DNA of 64,000 nt from Sinotaia quadrata (lineage: Eukaryota > Mollusca > Gastropoda > Architaenioglossa > Viviparidae). The stretch spans positions 28,905,564-28,969,563 of the forward strand of contig CM054177.1 in NCBI GenBank assembly GCA_028829895.1, read 5' to 3'. The position numbers were made by a program, and so were the translations under genes. Every line of letters begins with the position of its first letter. Within the stretch, counting starts at the first letter, position 1. The notes under the pieces are model-generated. The model was not told where the DNA came from, did not search any database, and saw only the letters and a program-made list of their open reading frames with translations. Below, in pieces: positions 36,241 through 48,985 of the stretch.

Positions 36241-36844
36241 TCTCACGCGCGCCACAAACCACCTGAAAACACACACTCACTCGCACATCACATTTGCACT
36301 TAACAACCCAGTCATAACACACAGAACCTTGCGATTATCAATATTTGAAAGATCTTCTCTCAAGGGAGAGCACTCGGATAACTGTTATCTCCGAACGAAC
36401 ACAGAAGTGAACTCGTAATCGTAAGAAATCGACAAACACCCAACTGTTAAAAAAAAGAGAGAGAAATCTTGTTTGCTCGCTGGAAACCTGCAGAAAGTGA
36501 CTGGCCCTCTGGGATGGGAGAAGACTCCTTCTTAGCCTCCTATTGAACCTGCAGTGACGCGTGCTGAATGCTGGGAAATTGTTAATCTACAAAGAGGGGA
36601 CACAACGCCAGTATGTACTCCTCGGGCATATCAAAATTCTCAGCTATTCACTTTTACATTTGCTCGGTGACCGCGGCAATTGAAGCAGGTCAACATTCCT
36701 CTGAAGAGACAGAACAGGAGACCTTTATAAACAAGATTCAATCTGTGAAAGAAAGCCGAGAGCTAAAATGGCTGCGACAATTGTTGATTCGAGCAGCGAA
36801 CTAAGAGATCGTTGCTCAGAGGTCAGATTGAAATGAAATGGATT
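35626..36844. other. Intergenic DNA; GC-richer patch at its right end
   Basis: Contains a 37-bp tandem pair (GTGTACTATATTTATTGACT, about 35665-35725) and a CT/CA microsatellite (36205-36245). From about 36480 to 36836 the base composition is richer in G and C than its surroundings. An ATG in strong context at 36768 opens a 22-codon frame, but nothing else supports a gene. Confidence 0.35.
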
Positions 36845-37125
36845 TTGTGATATTAACACGTTTAGTTTCCGTACATTTTTGTGATATGAACATGTTTAGT
36901 TTCCGTACATTTTTGTGATATGAGCATGTTTAGTTTCCGTACATTTTTGTGATATGAACACGTTTAGTTTCCGTACATTTTTGTGATATGAACATGTTTA
37001 GTTTGTGTACATTTTGTGATATGAACATGTTTAGTTTGTGTACATTTTTGTGATATGAACATGTTTAGTTTCCGTACATTTTTGTGATATGAACATGTTT
37101 AGTTTCTGTACATTTTGTCGTATGA
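36845..37125. repeat. 34-bp minisatellite, 8 copies
   Basis: TGTGATATGAACATGTTTAG plus TTTCCGTACATTT at 33-34-base spacing. Confidence 0.94.
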
Positions 37126-38045
37126 AAGGACGCGTAACAATATGACCAGCTGATGATGCGGAAAATTATTCAAAGATGACAGACTGATCGAGATCCCTAG
37201 TTAAATGCACTGTATTTGGACATATTACAAATACCTTTTAAATTTATTTCTGTTAGGCCTACATAAAAAAGTATTAATTAGTTACACATAAATCTATTTA
37301 TATATCTGAGTTGAATTATGCAATTTTACTTTACACGATGTAAATGTCAATGTAATCTAGGTCTTGAATGTAAACAATGACATGTGCTTGTTAGGTGTTA
37401 ATTCCACAAAAAGAAGTAATTTTCTCCTTTATCGACAAATTGCTTGCGTGTGTGTATGTGAATGTTTTTCGCAACGATCTTGCAGCAGGATGAAAGTTTA
37501 ACGTCGACGCTGATGAAGTTAGGCATAGGTAGGTTAGTCTGAAAGCTTTCACCTTGAATTGGTGAAGTTAGGCAGAGGTAGGCTAGTCTGAAAGCTTTCA
37601 CCTTGACTTGCAGATGCCTGTTTACGCTTTTCTCAGACAAACTATTAGGCGAACGAGAGCTTGGACGAAAAAGACTGGGCAAGGACAAGGACAACGAAAA
37701 CAATTGAATACGTGAGAAAGAAAGACTGTAATTGATCTATCCGACTGAAAGACAACATCTGACTCGTATATGAATGAGTGACACGCAGAATTCTAGTGAG
37801 AGAAAGTGAGAAAGTCTGAGAGAATATGAAAGAGAGAAAAAGATTCTCCCGTTTCAGTCTGGAAGTGCAGTACAACAAACGGCAAACGGAAAATGCATTT
37901 GGAAACAGTAGAAATAGTATAGTATGCATGCATTAGTAATTGCATGTCTGCTGATGTTACAAAAAAACTTAATAATGATTTTAGTCAGAAAATGTTAAAA
38001 CGTAGGATTAAAAAGCTTTGCAGTGCATTTGCTGAGAAAATTAAG
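37126..38045. other. Intergenic DNA, no gene seen
   Basis: Holds a 49-bp tandem pair (TGAAGTTAGGCATAGGTAGG, at 37514 and 37563). The overlapping frames on the minus strand (37398-37929) show no domain. Confidence 0.45.
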
Positions 38046-38049
38046 GCTC

Positions 38050-38485
38050 GTTGTTGCACAAATGAATAAACAAACTGCAAACAGAAGAACTGGTAACGTT
38101 GTTGTACAAATGAATAAACAAACTGCAAACAGAAGAACTGGTAACGTTGTTGTACAAATGAATAAACAAACTGCAAACAGAAGACCTGGTAACGTTGTTG
38201 TACAAATGAATAAACAAACTGCAAACAGAAGGCCTGGTAACGTTGTTGTACAAATGAATAAACAAACTGCAAACAGAAGAACTGGTAACGTTGTTGTACA
38301 AATGAATAAACAAACTGCAAACAGAAGGCCTGGTAACGTTGTTGTACAAATGAATAAACAAACTGCAAACAGAAGGCCTGGTAACGTTGTTGTACAAATG
38401 AATAAACAAACTGCAAACAGAAGGCCTGGTAACGTTGTTGTACAAATGAATAAACAAACTGCAAACAGAAGACCTGGTAACGTTG
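38050..38485. repeat. 48-bp minisatellite, 9 copies
   Basis: AATGAATAAACAAACTGCAA plus GGTAACGTTGTTGTAC at exact 48-base spacing. 48 is a multiple of three, and long frames open on both strands at once, which argues against coding. Confidence 0.95.
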
Positions 38486-38574
38486 CAAGAGATTGTGATA
38501 ATTGAACTGAGTTATCGTTTCCTTGACAAACTAGCCATTAATTCTTGCAACGTTCGTAGGGCACGTTACTTCTT

Positions 38575-38930
38575 GATAATAATCTTGTAGTAGTACTATA
38601 GCCTACCGTCGTAACAAATTTAGTAGTCACGTGACCGTCATGACTAAAATATAGTAGTAGTACTGTAGCCTGTCACGTGACCGTCATGGTTAGATTAGTA
38701 AATATACTCCAGCCTACTGTGTAATTGTCCTGACTAAGTAGTAGTACTGTAGTCTGCTATACGTGGTCGTCATGACTCAGTAGCCGTACTGCAGGCTACC
38801 ATGTGATCGTTTTGACTAAGCAACAGTTTTGTAGCTTGTTTGAGATTCCCTGTACGTCAGCCTTCGATTTATGAAGGTGATCTAAAGTCACCCTGTAGGT
38901 GATCTAAAGTCTGCCTGAAGGTGATTTAAT
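38575..38930. repeat. Degenerate ~45-bp and 24-bp arrays
   Basis: TAGTAGTACTGTAG, GTCACGTGACCGTCATG and GACTAA blocks recur about six times (38580-38840), then GAAGGTGATCTAAAGT three times (38870-38925). Confidence 0.7.
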
Positions 38931-39627
38931 TTTCATCTATTTTAAGCAAGCTGGCATTTGACAGAAAACTCTTTATCTCCCCTGAAACGTGAATACTGTC
39001 TCTCCATCTTAGAAACTGCGAAAACTTCGCAATCAAGGTAAAAGTTTTTATCAATCTATCGCTATTTTTATTGGGTTTTATGTCCAAGAAATAAGAAAGT
39101 ACAGTTTGCATTGCCCAGTGTATACGTGTCCTAATTTTAAACTGTTTCTTTTCAATAGTTCGTTACAAATAAAAAATAATTGGTATAATATATATATTGC
39201 AATTATTAACAAGAGTCGTATTATCAACAGTAAAGCAAGGGAACACATAGGGAAAGTCAAAGTATGCTTGTTGTCACGCATTCGGCCGTATGCTGTCGTC
39301 ATCGTGAGATAAGCAAGTAAGTAAAAGCAATCAGGCAATCTAACGAATGCAGTCAGTTAATGACTAATTTCTTGTTGTAAAATTAAAATGGATCAAACAC
39401 CTTTTCTTGGTTTTCCTTTGCTAAATGAATCAAGAACTCTAAGGATTTTTGTACAGATTTGCAAACAAGGGGAACAAACTACTGCACACAAACAAGGATC
39501 ATGTGCGAGTGAGGTCCCATACTGTTATGAAAAGTGAATGCTTGAAAGGAATGGTGCTCAAAATGGGAAAGATGCTTTCATTAAAAGATGCTGAACATAT
39601 ATATATATATTTGCAATAAAGAAGGCA
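38931..39627. other. Intergenic DNA, no gene seen
   Basis: Unique sequence. Two overlapping 68- and 86-codon frames on opposite strands (39078-39338) show no domain. Confidence 0.4.
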
Positions 39628-40742
39628 GGACATGTATTTATTATGCTGTGTGCATGTATCAGGTTAATAAATACTGTTGCAGGAAACTTTTAAGTTGAGA
39701 CCTGAATATAAGAAAGAATGGAGTTAGAGATGAATAAACTGGAAACATAGAGTTTGTTTCCTGATTACATTTTACAGGCAAGAAGCAGTCTGTTTTGTGT
39801 TTTCAGCAGAATCTCTCGGTAATCTGATTTATAAATCGTTAAAATCGTGGTAGACGTGAGAAGTTCTACTCCCAGTTGGAGAGTGTAAGGATACATTGCA
39901 TTCTGTTGAAGTATGGTGGCAAAGTATGCTCGACTACATCATGGAATTCCTGGCACAAAGAATCCTGGAAATTACTACATTGTCATTCTGCTTGGGGGAA
40001 CTAATTGCAAAGGAGCACCAGATTAGACTTGAGAGAACAGCGGTTCATCAGTGAAAATAACGGTTCATCAGTGAGAGAATAGTGGTTCATCAGTGAGAGA
40101 ATAGTGTTCATCAATGTTCTACAAAGTGCAAGAGAAACACTTGAAAATGACAATTTTATTGTGACATTAAATTTGTGATTTGTTACAAAGCATGCGAAAG
40201 GCTGTTACCGCATCGTCTAGACAAGGTTACAAACTATTATCACTATAACCTCTAAAACTCCATTTCTGTTCTCTGAAGAATTACCCTGTGATTTGTATTG
40301 ACACTAATCTGCTGAATTTTGTGTTAGGATATAGGTATTGAAATTATTCGAAAATGCTTCTTGGAAATATTGATGTCAAGTAAGCTTTTCATTGCATTTG
40401 CTATACATATTGTTGATTTAATAAATTTATTGACTGTATTACACATTGATACCTTTTGTTGGAGAAGAAAGTGGGTGGATGGGGGATCGCTAATTATAGA
40501 TTAAAATCCGGAGTTATCTTCTCCTTTGGTAATCAGAAATATTGTGACGGCAAATGATTGTCTTTAATGTTGTAGCAGAGAGAAAACGTTTATAGTGTCC
40601 GAATATCCACCAACTGAGAGAGACAAGTGGTGTCTTGTGGAGAATTATTAATAACATAAATTAAGATTCTCATCAATTGTAACTAGTTATTGGTGATTAA
40701 TTAAAAATAATAACTATTAACTAGGATGGTGTAGGCATCACA
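39628..40742 (-). mobile_element. LTR-like element, reverse orientation, truncated
   Basis: Reverse complement of the shared element. It matches from the GTTGCAGGAAAC block (as at 60935 in the forward copy) to the terminal CATCACA at 40742, the complement of the TG end. The other end is truncated or too diverged to see near 39628. It contains a private 22-bp expansion (GGTTCATCAGTGAGAGAATA) at about 40035-40110. Confidence 0.75.
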
Positions 40743-41050
40743 ATATCTGTGTCCATTATTAAGTGATCATATTTGTTTTCTTTATTAAGTGATCATATGT
40801 GTATTCATTGTTAAGTGATCACATTTGTGTTCTTTATTAAGTGATCATATGTGTATTCATTGTTAAGTGATCACATTTGTGTTCTTTATTAACTGATCCT
40901 AATTATGTGTATTCGTTGTTAAGTGATATATTTGTGTCCATTATTAAGTGATCATTTGTATCAATTATTAAGTGATGATATTAGTATCCATTATTAAGTG
41001 AACATATTTATACCCATTATTAAGTGATCATATATGTGTCCATTGTTTTA
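40743..41050. repeat. ~31-bp minisatellite abutting the LTR-like end
   Basis: CATTATTAAGTGATCATAT plus TTGTGTC units, 8-9 copies. It starts immediately after the CACA terminus of the element. Confidence 0.88.
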
Positions 41051-41079
41051 GCACCACTACGTAATTTGGTGGCCGCGAT

Positions 41080-41345
41080 TTGTCACTTTCAACATTGTAT
41101 CTGTTATATAAAAGATTTGCTGAGTATATGTGTAATTCTTTCCAACATTGTATCTGTTATATAAAAATATTACTAGGTTTTGTGTAATACATTTCAATAT
41201 TGTTTCGATTTTATAAAAGAGTTACTGGTTGTTTTTGTGAAATACTTTTTAATATAGAATCTGCTATATAAATGATTTGCTTGGGGTTTCTATACTACTT
41301 TTTAATATTGCATAAATATGTTATAGAATTTATTTGCTTGATATT
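41080..41345. repeat. ~60-bp degenerate array, 4 copies
   Basis: AACATTGTATCTGTTATATA plus TTTGTGTAATAC blocks, progressively diverged. Confidence 0.8.
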
Positions 41346-41399
41346 TGTGTAATATAGTTCCTTTTTTTTTTAGTGATTTTCTATTTTTTCCTTTACTTA

Positions 41400-41648
41400 C
41401 TTTCCTTTTTAACTGATTGATCAGTGTTCTTGTTTTCTCAATTATTTATATCTTTTTTAACTGACTGCACAGTGTTCTTGTTTTCTCAATTATTTAATTC
41501 CTTTTTTAACTGACTGTTCAGTGTTCTTGTTTTCTCAATTATTTAATTCCTTTTTAACTGACTGATCAGTGTTCTTGTTTTCTCAATTATTTAATTCCTT
41601 TTTAACTGACTGATCAGTGTTCTTGTTTTCTCAATTATTTAATTCTTA
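41400..41648. repeat. ~51-bp minisatellite, ~5 copies
   Basis: GTGTTCTTGTTTTCTCAATT plus TTTTTAACTGACTGATCA. The unit carries the palindrome ACTGATCAGT. Confidence 0.9.
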
Positions 41649-42309
41649 GTCTCCTTGTCAACGTCCTTTAAGCAGATTCTTTAGAGTTTGAAGACAAACA
41701 GTCGCTGAATGTACTCTATCTTGAAGCACCAGAAAGCAGTGTGAACTAGAGCGTGGAAATCGCAGATGTGTGGCAAGTAAGCAGATTTGTCTGTACGCCT
41801 CAGGCGAGTTTTGGCGGCAAACTGTTCCCAGAGTCTGTTTCCAATGTCTTGCTGATTAAGTTAAGAATTTCAGATAATTGCAGGCGCTTCGCTGAAACGG
41901 TTTCAAAACTCTGGCAGCAATGATGTTCACGCTTTCCGTTCCCCTGGTAATTTTAACAGACCATGACTGCAAGATATAAAATGATTCATTCGCTCTTGGC
42001 GATTAAGATCGGTTACGACGATTATATCGATAAAGTGAATGCAAGAAAGGTCACTGACCCGAACAAGCAATTTATCACGAAAACATGACGTTAAAATTGC
42101 AATAATTTCTCATCATAATCAAGAATTTGAAAGTGATATTTTGTTGGAATTAAGTAAACTACAGAACTGATTAGAGATAAGAGAAATAAATGTAGCAATT
42201 TGAGTGCTTTGCTTCTTTCTCCATAGTTACTTGCATGAACAATGCACACCTAAAGAAGGCTTCTGCGACTTTAATGCTGCACTGAGCTTCCCTACTTAGC
42301 CGATTTCCG
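41649..42309. other. Intergenic DNA, no gene seen
   Basis: Unique sequence with no array and no recognisable exon. Confidence 0.45.
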
Positions 42310-42872
42310 CATTGCTTTGAATATAGGTATTACGCTTTTATTGGATATCATTGTAAGACAGACTACTTTTAATATAGGTATTACGCTTTTATTAAGACAG
42401 ATTACATTGAATATAGGTATTACGCTTTTATTGGATATCATTGTAAGACAGATTACATTGAATATAGGTATTACGCTTTTATTGGATATCATTGTAAGAC
42501 AGATTACATTGAATATAGGTATTACGCTTTTATTGGATATCATTGTAAGACAGATTACATTGAATATAGGTATTACGCTTTTATTGGATATCATTGTAAG
42601 ACAGATTACATTGAATATAGGTATTACGCTTTTATTGGATATCATTGTAAGACAGATTACATTGAATATAGGTATTACGCTTTTATTGGATATCATTGTA
42701 AGACAGATTACATTGAATATAGGTATTACGCTTTTATTGGATATCATTGTAAGACAGACTACTTTGAATATAGGTATTACGCTTTTATTGGATATCATTG
42801 TAAGACAGACTACTTTGAATATAGGTATTACGCTTTTATTGGATATCATTGTAAGAAAGACTACTCTGAGTA
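42310..42872. repeat. 51-bp minisatellite, 11 copies
   Basis: GAATATAGGTATTACGCTTT plus TATTGGATATCATTGTAAG at 51-base spacing; the second unit lacks 21 bases. Frames of 190 and 196 codons open on opposite strands over the same bases, so neither is evidence of a gene. Confidence 0.95.
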
Positions 42873-44370
42873 AAATTGTCATTCCTTAAAATGATTTAAG
42901 TAATTGTCCTGGTCATTACAAAGTATGACTTTTTATTAAACAGTACAAGAGTTATGTCTTAAAGTGGATATTAGTCGGAGCCTATTTGCTGTCAACTGAT
43001 TTGTCCAAGTTTGGATTTGTTTTGCTTTTTACCTAACAAATCAGCCTTCAGTAAAAGTGTCATGATTTGATTTACTTTTGACTTAACATACCAAGCATTC
43101 AATAAAAGTAATGACTTTAATTTGGATCTTAACATGTATGATACATATGCTTTGTCTTTTAGTTTTTTCCCCGATATATCCAGTATACTGTATGATTTCA
43201 ATTGGATTGCTGACGAGACATATTTAGCATACTGTACAACTGCTATTACTTACAATAAAGTTTTGACCAATCTGATTCTCAAAGAACTCTTTCTGAAGTC
43301 TTAAACTGACTTTGGATTAAGAGAAATCCTCTGTATAAAAGAGCTCTTTCTGATGTCTTAAACTGACTTTGGAATAAGAGAGATCCTCTGTATAAAAGAA
43401 CTCTTACTGCCGTGTTAAATGGATTAAGAGAGTTCCTCTATTAAAACAACTGTTACTGTTGTGTTTAAATTTTGACCAAGATAAATCCGGTAGACAGTAT
43501 AAATGTTATATCTTAACAGTTATGTCCTAAACTAGAAATAGTTCTAGACAGATTCGGTATACACTATAAATTTAATATCTTAAAGTGGAAATTATTACTG
43601 AATTGATCCTGGACAAAGTAAAAACACAGTTGTGTCTTAAATTTAAATCTGTGACCAGACATTTCCTGTGTATAGTACTCTCGTTAAGGCTCTGTCTTAA
43701 ATTTCATATATTATAAGACAGACCCTCATCACCTAGTTAACCTTCATGCTAGAAATTGTTTATATGATTAAAACATACTTCATATCCAGTTATGCACAGT
43801 AACTGTTAGAAATTGTACATTAACTTAGAACTTAGTTCTATACATTGTGCACATTGTCATTGTCAAACTGTTAGAAATTGTATATTAACTTAGAACATAG
43901 TTCCTATACATTGTGCACAGTAACTAAAATAGTTAAGACACGTACTTAATACCTTTTTTACATGAGCGCATAATACTATAATTACATGTTTAAATAAACC
44001 GATAAAGTCGACTATTTATTTTTAGCTCATTGCCTCTTTAAATATACCAGTCAGTGAAAATGAACTCAGTAGTCGGCCCTGTCGCTGGCATTGGTAGCGA
44101 GTTAACTGGATAGACGGCGTTATTTGTGGCCAGCTGAAAATGATTGCCAAATAACGAGAAAGGAAGAAATTGGTTATTCGTGGAGGTAGGGGATGGGTGG
44201 GGGAAGTGGATAATGCACGGGATCCACGGATATAAAATGTCCTTTTCTTTGGTTGTTCTGCACATTTAACCAATAAGTGTGATTACGTCAATGTGGAGAC
44301 TCTCATACAGTCTTTGCTTACTTACCTAGCTGGTAATAAAATACAGATTTCGTAGCACATAACAGTTGTA
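42873..44370. other. AT-rich intergenic DNA with decayed tandem blocks
   Basis: Weak repeats: TTAAACTGACTTTGGATTAA (43285-43440, about three copies) and ACTGTTAGAAATTGTACATT (43800-43930, two copies). The frames at 44022-44273 have no recognisable motif. Confidence 0.45.
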
Positions 44371-44385
44371 AGAATGCGAAGGGCA

Positions 44386-44387
<2 letters not shown>

Positions 44388-44440
<53 letters not shown>
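44388..44440. repeat. (TG)n(AG)n microsatellite
   Basis: TG run followed by GAGAGAGAG. Confidence 0.95.
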
Positions 44441-44441
<1 letters not shown>

Positions 44442-44789
44442 TGAACAGAACAGACACACGCACGAAAACGCACGCGTGCACAGAGATTACGTGCACTTGA
44501 AAACAGGACGAAGGCGGCAGATGGCAGTAAACCCAACATGGGGCAGAGGCCATTACAATCCAAAGAAAATATCAGACGGGTTCTTGTATTTGTGCTTTGG
44601 CAGCGGTCAATGACAGACGTCTCGAGAGGAATCAACATAAATCTTTTTACGGATGTCTTCATATCTTCCCGCGTCTTCCCTGACAACCTGGAGCTGTCAT
44701 TGTTTTAAATAAAAAAAATTCACAAACAACAATGCTCCGCATATGGCGCCATTTCCGTGTCGCGTTTTAAGAATTTTCCTTTGGGATTG
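44441..44789. other. Intergenic DNA, no gene seen
   Basis: Unique sequence without a recognisable exon. Confidence 0.4.
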
Positions 44790-45095
44790 AACTCTGTAAA
44801 CATCCTATCACTGACAGCCAACTCTGTAGACATCCGATCACTGACAGCCAACTCTGTAGACATCCGATCACTGACAGCCAACTCTGTAGACATCCGATCA
44901 CTGACAGCCAACTCTGTAGACATCCGATCACTGACAGCCAACTCTGTAGACATCCGATCACTGACAGCCAACTCTGTAGACATCCGATCACTGACAGCCA
45001 ACTCTGTAGACATCCGATCACTGACAGCCAACTCTGTAGACATCCGATCACTGACAGCCAACTCTGTAGAGATCCAATCACTTACATCCAACAAA
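44790..45095. repeat. 30-bp minisatellite, ~10 near-perfect copies
   Basis: ATCACTGACAGCCAACTCTG plus TAGACATCCG at exact 30-base spacing. Internal copies are identical; only the edge units diverge. Open in several frames on both strands. Confidence 0.97.
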
Positions 45096-45359
45096 TAGAT
45101 CAGTTTGTCTTTATTACCAGTTGGAGATATTTTTTTTTAATGTGAAATGGGAATGTTTTTTTTAAAATGTGAAATGGGAATGTTTTAAAGTTTTACACGT
45201 GTTAGTACAAGAAATCCGAACAGGTAATGTTAATTGGCATAAAATGCGGAACCACAAATTTATGTTAATAATAAGTAACTTCGAAGATAAGGAATTCACT
45301 TATATATTTCTCATCCATGAGCATGACATTTAAATATAGTCATCGGTTCGGATCCACAC
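45096..45359. other. Intergenic DNA
   Basis: A short 32-base tandem pair (AATGTGAAATGGGAATG, 45138-45190). Nothing else seen. Confidence 0.4.
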
Positions 45360-45665
45360 TTAAATATGCACAAGTAGGGCCGTCCTTTGGATTTATGAGG
45401 CCCTACGGACAGGGCCATCCTTTGGATTAATGGGGCCTTAATCACAGGGTTGTTCTTGGGATTTGTGGAGGCCTTGCGTACAGGCCGTCCTTAGAATTTA
45501 TGGGACCCTGCTCTTAGAACCATTATTAGGATTTATGGGGCCCTATGCCTAGAACTGTCCTTATGATTTATGAGGCCCTACGCATACAACCATCTTTAGG
45601 ATTTATGGGGCCCTAAGCATAGAACCATCTTTATGATTTATGGGGCCCTACGCAAAGAACCATCC
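45360..45665. repeat. ~36-bp array, ~8 copies
   Basis: GGATTTATGGGGCCCTACGC plus ATAGAACCATCTTTA with considerable divergence. Confidence 0.88.
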
Positions 45666-45929
45666 TGCAGAAATACGAAATACAATATTGAATTAATCAG
45701 GCACAATAATGTATTGTACTGTTGGACTATTTTTTATTACAGATAAAATTTTGCAGAAATAAAATAATAGACTCAAATACATAAATGTATAAATACACAT
45801 AACATATATCTACAAATAAAATTATAGCGTTGGATCTACAGGCACACAACATGGCTACAAATACAAATATAGTGTCGGATCCTTAGACATACATATGTAA
45901 ATGCACACACAGCATATATACAAATAGAA

Positions 45930-45943
45930 TTATAGTGTCGGAT

Positions 45944-45976
<33 letters not shown>

Positions 45977-46089
45977 AACAAATGTGCAAACACAGTCACA
46001 AAATATACAATACATTTATAGCGTACGATTAATAAATACAAGTATACAAGGCTTACAGAGGCAGATTCCCTCACACTCACACACACACA

Positions 46090-46150
<61 letters not shown>

Positions 46151-46272
46151 ACACACAAATGTGCAAACACAATCACAAAATATACAATACATTTATAGCG
46201 TACGATTAATAAACAGTATACAAGGCTTACAGAGGCAGACTCCCTGACACACACGCACACACACACACACAT
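45930..46272. repeat. CA microsatellites flanking a duplicated ~100-bp block
   Basis: Three (CA)n runs. The block GTGCAAACACAATCACAAAA through TACAAGGCTTACAGAGGCAG occurs twice (about 45981-46068 and 46160-46240), so the CA run plus block duplicated as a unit. Confidence 0.93.
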
Positions 46273-47434
46273 TAATCACTTTCACTCGTTCAGGTTTACT
46301 TACTGAAGTGGTCACTATGTTGTTGTACACATTTCAAATTTGCATTTCATTTCTTATTATGGCCATGTTCTCGCACGGGACAGAACTCCGACCAGTACAC
46401 TGTAGGCAATGTAATTTAATTTAGCCTTTCTCTCCGTCAAAACGGATTGTCAACTAGTAGAAAAGGCTTTGCCGCACAGACACTAAAAGAAAAGAAAATG
46501 GCTTTGTTCCCAAAAGTAATTAGCCTCAAATGTAAAATAAAACAAAATAATAGTAATAAAATGTAACAAAGAACAAATATATATAGTTTATTGGACTCGT
46601 GTTCCTTCAGCTCTGAAGGAGGAAGATTGACCGACCTTGACCCAAACGTCGTTCTTAATTTGGTTATTCAGCGGAAAAAAAGAAAAAAATCAGCAAAAAA
46701 AAAAAACTGCTTACGCCTGAGAAGTGCATACTTTTACTTGCAATATATCAGAGAAGACTGAGCTGATAATTCTTTTAAAATGTTGGTATACCGATAGTAC
46801 ACAATGCCAGAGCCCATAATGAGGTGTTATAAAATAAATAGAAATGTTATTAAGCATGACCTGCTGCGAACGGACGGAAATAAGCTCTCGGCAGTACTTG
46901 TTAATACGTCATAACTGAGTCACATTGCAATTTTGTTTGTAAGGCAAGATTTAAAATAATTCTAGCTGATTGAAGATTAAGGAATAAATTATATTTCAAA
47001 CAAATAAGATTAATGGGTTTTGATTATGCTCTCTGATTTTCCTGACTAAATTTCTACCCTGTAGAGATGACCCCGAAATTATTTTGTTATTTATATATTT
47101 ATTATTTAATTATTATTTTATTTTTAAAAATCATACTAGGTTTCTGATTAATAAGAAATTGTAAAGTGTATTCAGTTCTAAGTATATTTATCTGGCTACA
47201 CACGTGTTTTTTCTGGCGTGTAAATTGTTTCTTTCAAGCCTTTGTGCATTTTACAAATCTCGTAAGATTAAGTGCTTCATTAAACTTGATGATGATGATG
47301 ATGATGATGATAATGATGATATAAGAAACTAGCTATTGTATATGTATAAAAATCTTTAATTAAACGTGTGTATCATTTTGGAAGCAGCAATCAGGTCATA
47401 CGCATAGGTTATTAGTTTTTCCTTTTGCAAAAGA
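46273..47434. other. Intergenic DNA, no gene seen
   Basis: About 1.2 kb AT-rich with a GAT trinucleotide run at 47289-47316. No coding exon recognised. Confidence 0.5.
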
Positions 47435-47635
47435 AAATAATACATTGCTGTGACGCTCGTGCTTTGCAAAATAATACATTGCTGTGACGCTCGTGTTTTG
47501 CAAAATAATACATTGCTGTGACGCTCGTGTTTTGCAAAATAATACATTGCTGTGACGCTCGTTTTGCAAAATAATACATTGCTGTGACGCTCTTGTTTTG
47601 CAAAATAATACATTACTGTGACGCTCATGTTTTCA
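47435..47635. repeat. 34-35-bp minisatellite, 6 copies
   Basis: TGCAAAATAATACATTGCTG plus TGACGCTCGTGTTT; one unit is shorter by three bases. Confidence 0.95.
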
Positions 47636-48641
47636 AGTGTATTATTTTCATTTCAATTTAATATAACTAAAGATTTTGTCTGTGCTTTATCTATTTTAAC
47701 ATAATTAATTATTGTGTATTTACATATTTTGAACAATAATTATTGATATTTGCACTTTGTTTCTATATTATAAAGTGTTCCCACCCTTCCTTTTTCCAAA
47801 GAAAGATTAAAAAATTGCCGATCGAACATCGTATTTGTGTTGCCTTGGAACAGCCTGGTTTTACTCCACTGTACCGGAACCACTGGGATTCGAATTCCAG
47901 ATTCATCTGTTGGAATTCACCTGGAATTCCTTTGTGAAAAGTGCCATGAGAAGCAGGAATAAATAAATATCTTGTTCAACGCTTAAACGCCAATGTGTGT
48001 CGAGCTGTGAACACTGTATACATATCTTGTTGTTCAACGCTTAAATGCCAATGTGTGACGAGCTGTGAACACTCTAAAGTCTAAACATTGGTGGTCTTCT
48101 AGCAGTGCCACACACGGGCTCGCTGGGCAGTTGCACGGGGTCTTTACGAGCACAGGGGTCCCATGTTAATTATGTATGTTTTATTCCTGTGACTTGTTGT
48201 GTAGATAGGGGCCCTAGTGCACTGCTTTGCATCCGGGCCTATGATGCTGTTAAGATGGCCCTGTGCTCTGGTGTTATTTTTTTCTCAAGAAATGTGAAGA
48301 GAAATCTCCATTCGTTTTGGATAGGCATATTTCTGTTTCCTGTGGAACTGGGTCATGTGTGGAATAAATATTTATATATAAAAAAAAAAAAAAGAAAACG
48401 TTTATTTTAGATAATCTGAAAGGAAAAAGAACTGGATTCTTCAGTGGACCTGTCTAAAAGACCCTCGATAAAACAATAAGGTTAATGTATTTTGTTCTAT
48501 TTTATTCTTTGCTTTTATTCTATTCTTCATTTCATAATACGTCTTTCATAAATTGATATAATTTATGTACATTGTGGTAATTTTTTTTATCTGTGCACAG
48601 CTCTGCAGATTCATTAAATCTATTTATTTACATTTCAAAGT
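47636..48641. other. Intergenic DNA with one tandem pair
   Basis: A 57-bp pair (TTCAACGCTTAAACGCCAAT, about 47968-48072). A cluster of three GAATTC sites lies within 47885-47935. The 101-codon + frame at 48105-48410 runs into an AT/poly-A tract and has no domain. Confidence 0.45.
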
Positions 48642-48985
48642 GTAGCAGAGTAATTTTGTCTATCCCTATTTCTATACTTATTAATTATATCTTTGTTGCT
48701 AATGTTAACGTGATCCCACCTTGGGCATTGCTGATATTTTTGGAGTAAAAAAACCTCGGATAATATGCTAGAAACTTGCTGATGTAATCTAAACCAGTTT
48801 TAGGTGGATTCATACTTTTTATTACCCAATGGTTAAAAGTTACAAGGAAGAGACCAGCCAATGGGCTGAGGTCAAAAGTTTACCTGTTGAAAAGGAATGT
48901 ATTCTCTTATAAATTTGAATTTGGTGTGGAAGAAGTATGGTCATGAAAGGCATCCATTAGCTTAATGTCAATAAAATGTATTTCT
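48642..48985 (-). mobile_element. LTR-like element fragment, reverse orientation
   Basis: Begins TGTAGCAGAGTAATTTTGTC, the complement of the shared 3' terminus, and follows the element through CCACCTTGGGCATTGCTGAT and GACCAGCCAATGGGCTGAG before homology stops. About 340 bases remain. Confidence 0.7.

Noticed and set aside
36768..36836. Calling a gene on the 22-codon frame MAATIVDSSS...
   Set aside because: Only a start context and local GC support it, so it is kept as a low-interest finding and not as a CDS.
38023..38505. 160- to 167-codon frames on both strands
   Set aside because: 48-bp minisatellite; open on both strands.
42292..42889. Two long open frames on opposite strands
   Set aside because: Both are readings of the same 51-bp tandem repeat.
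47880..47935. tRNA-like B box (GGGATTCGAATTCC) and near-palindrome
   Set aside because: No matching A box, acceptor stem or cloverleaf could be built around it. It is a cluster of three GAATTC sites.
48105..48410. 101-codon frame
   Set aside because: No domain, low-complexity Lys-rich end reading into poly-A, and no splice or start support.
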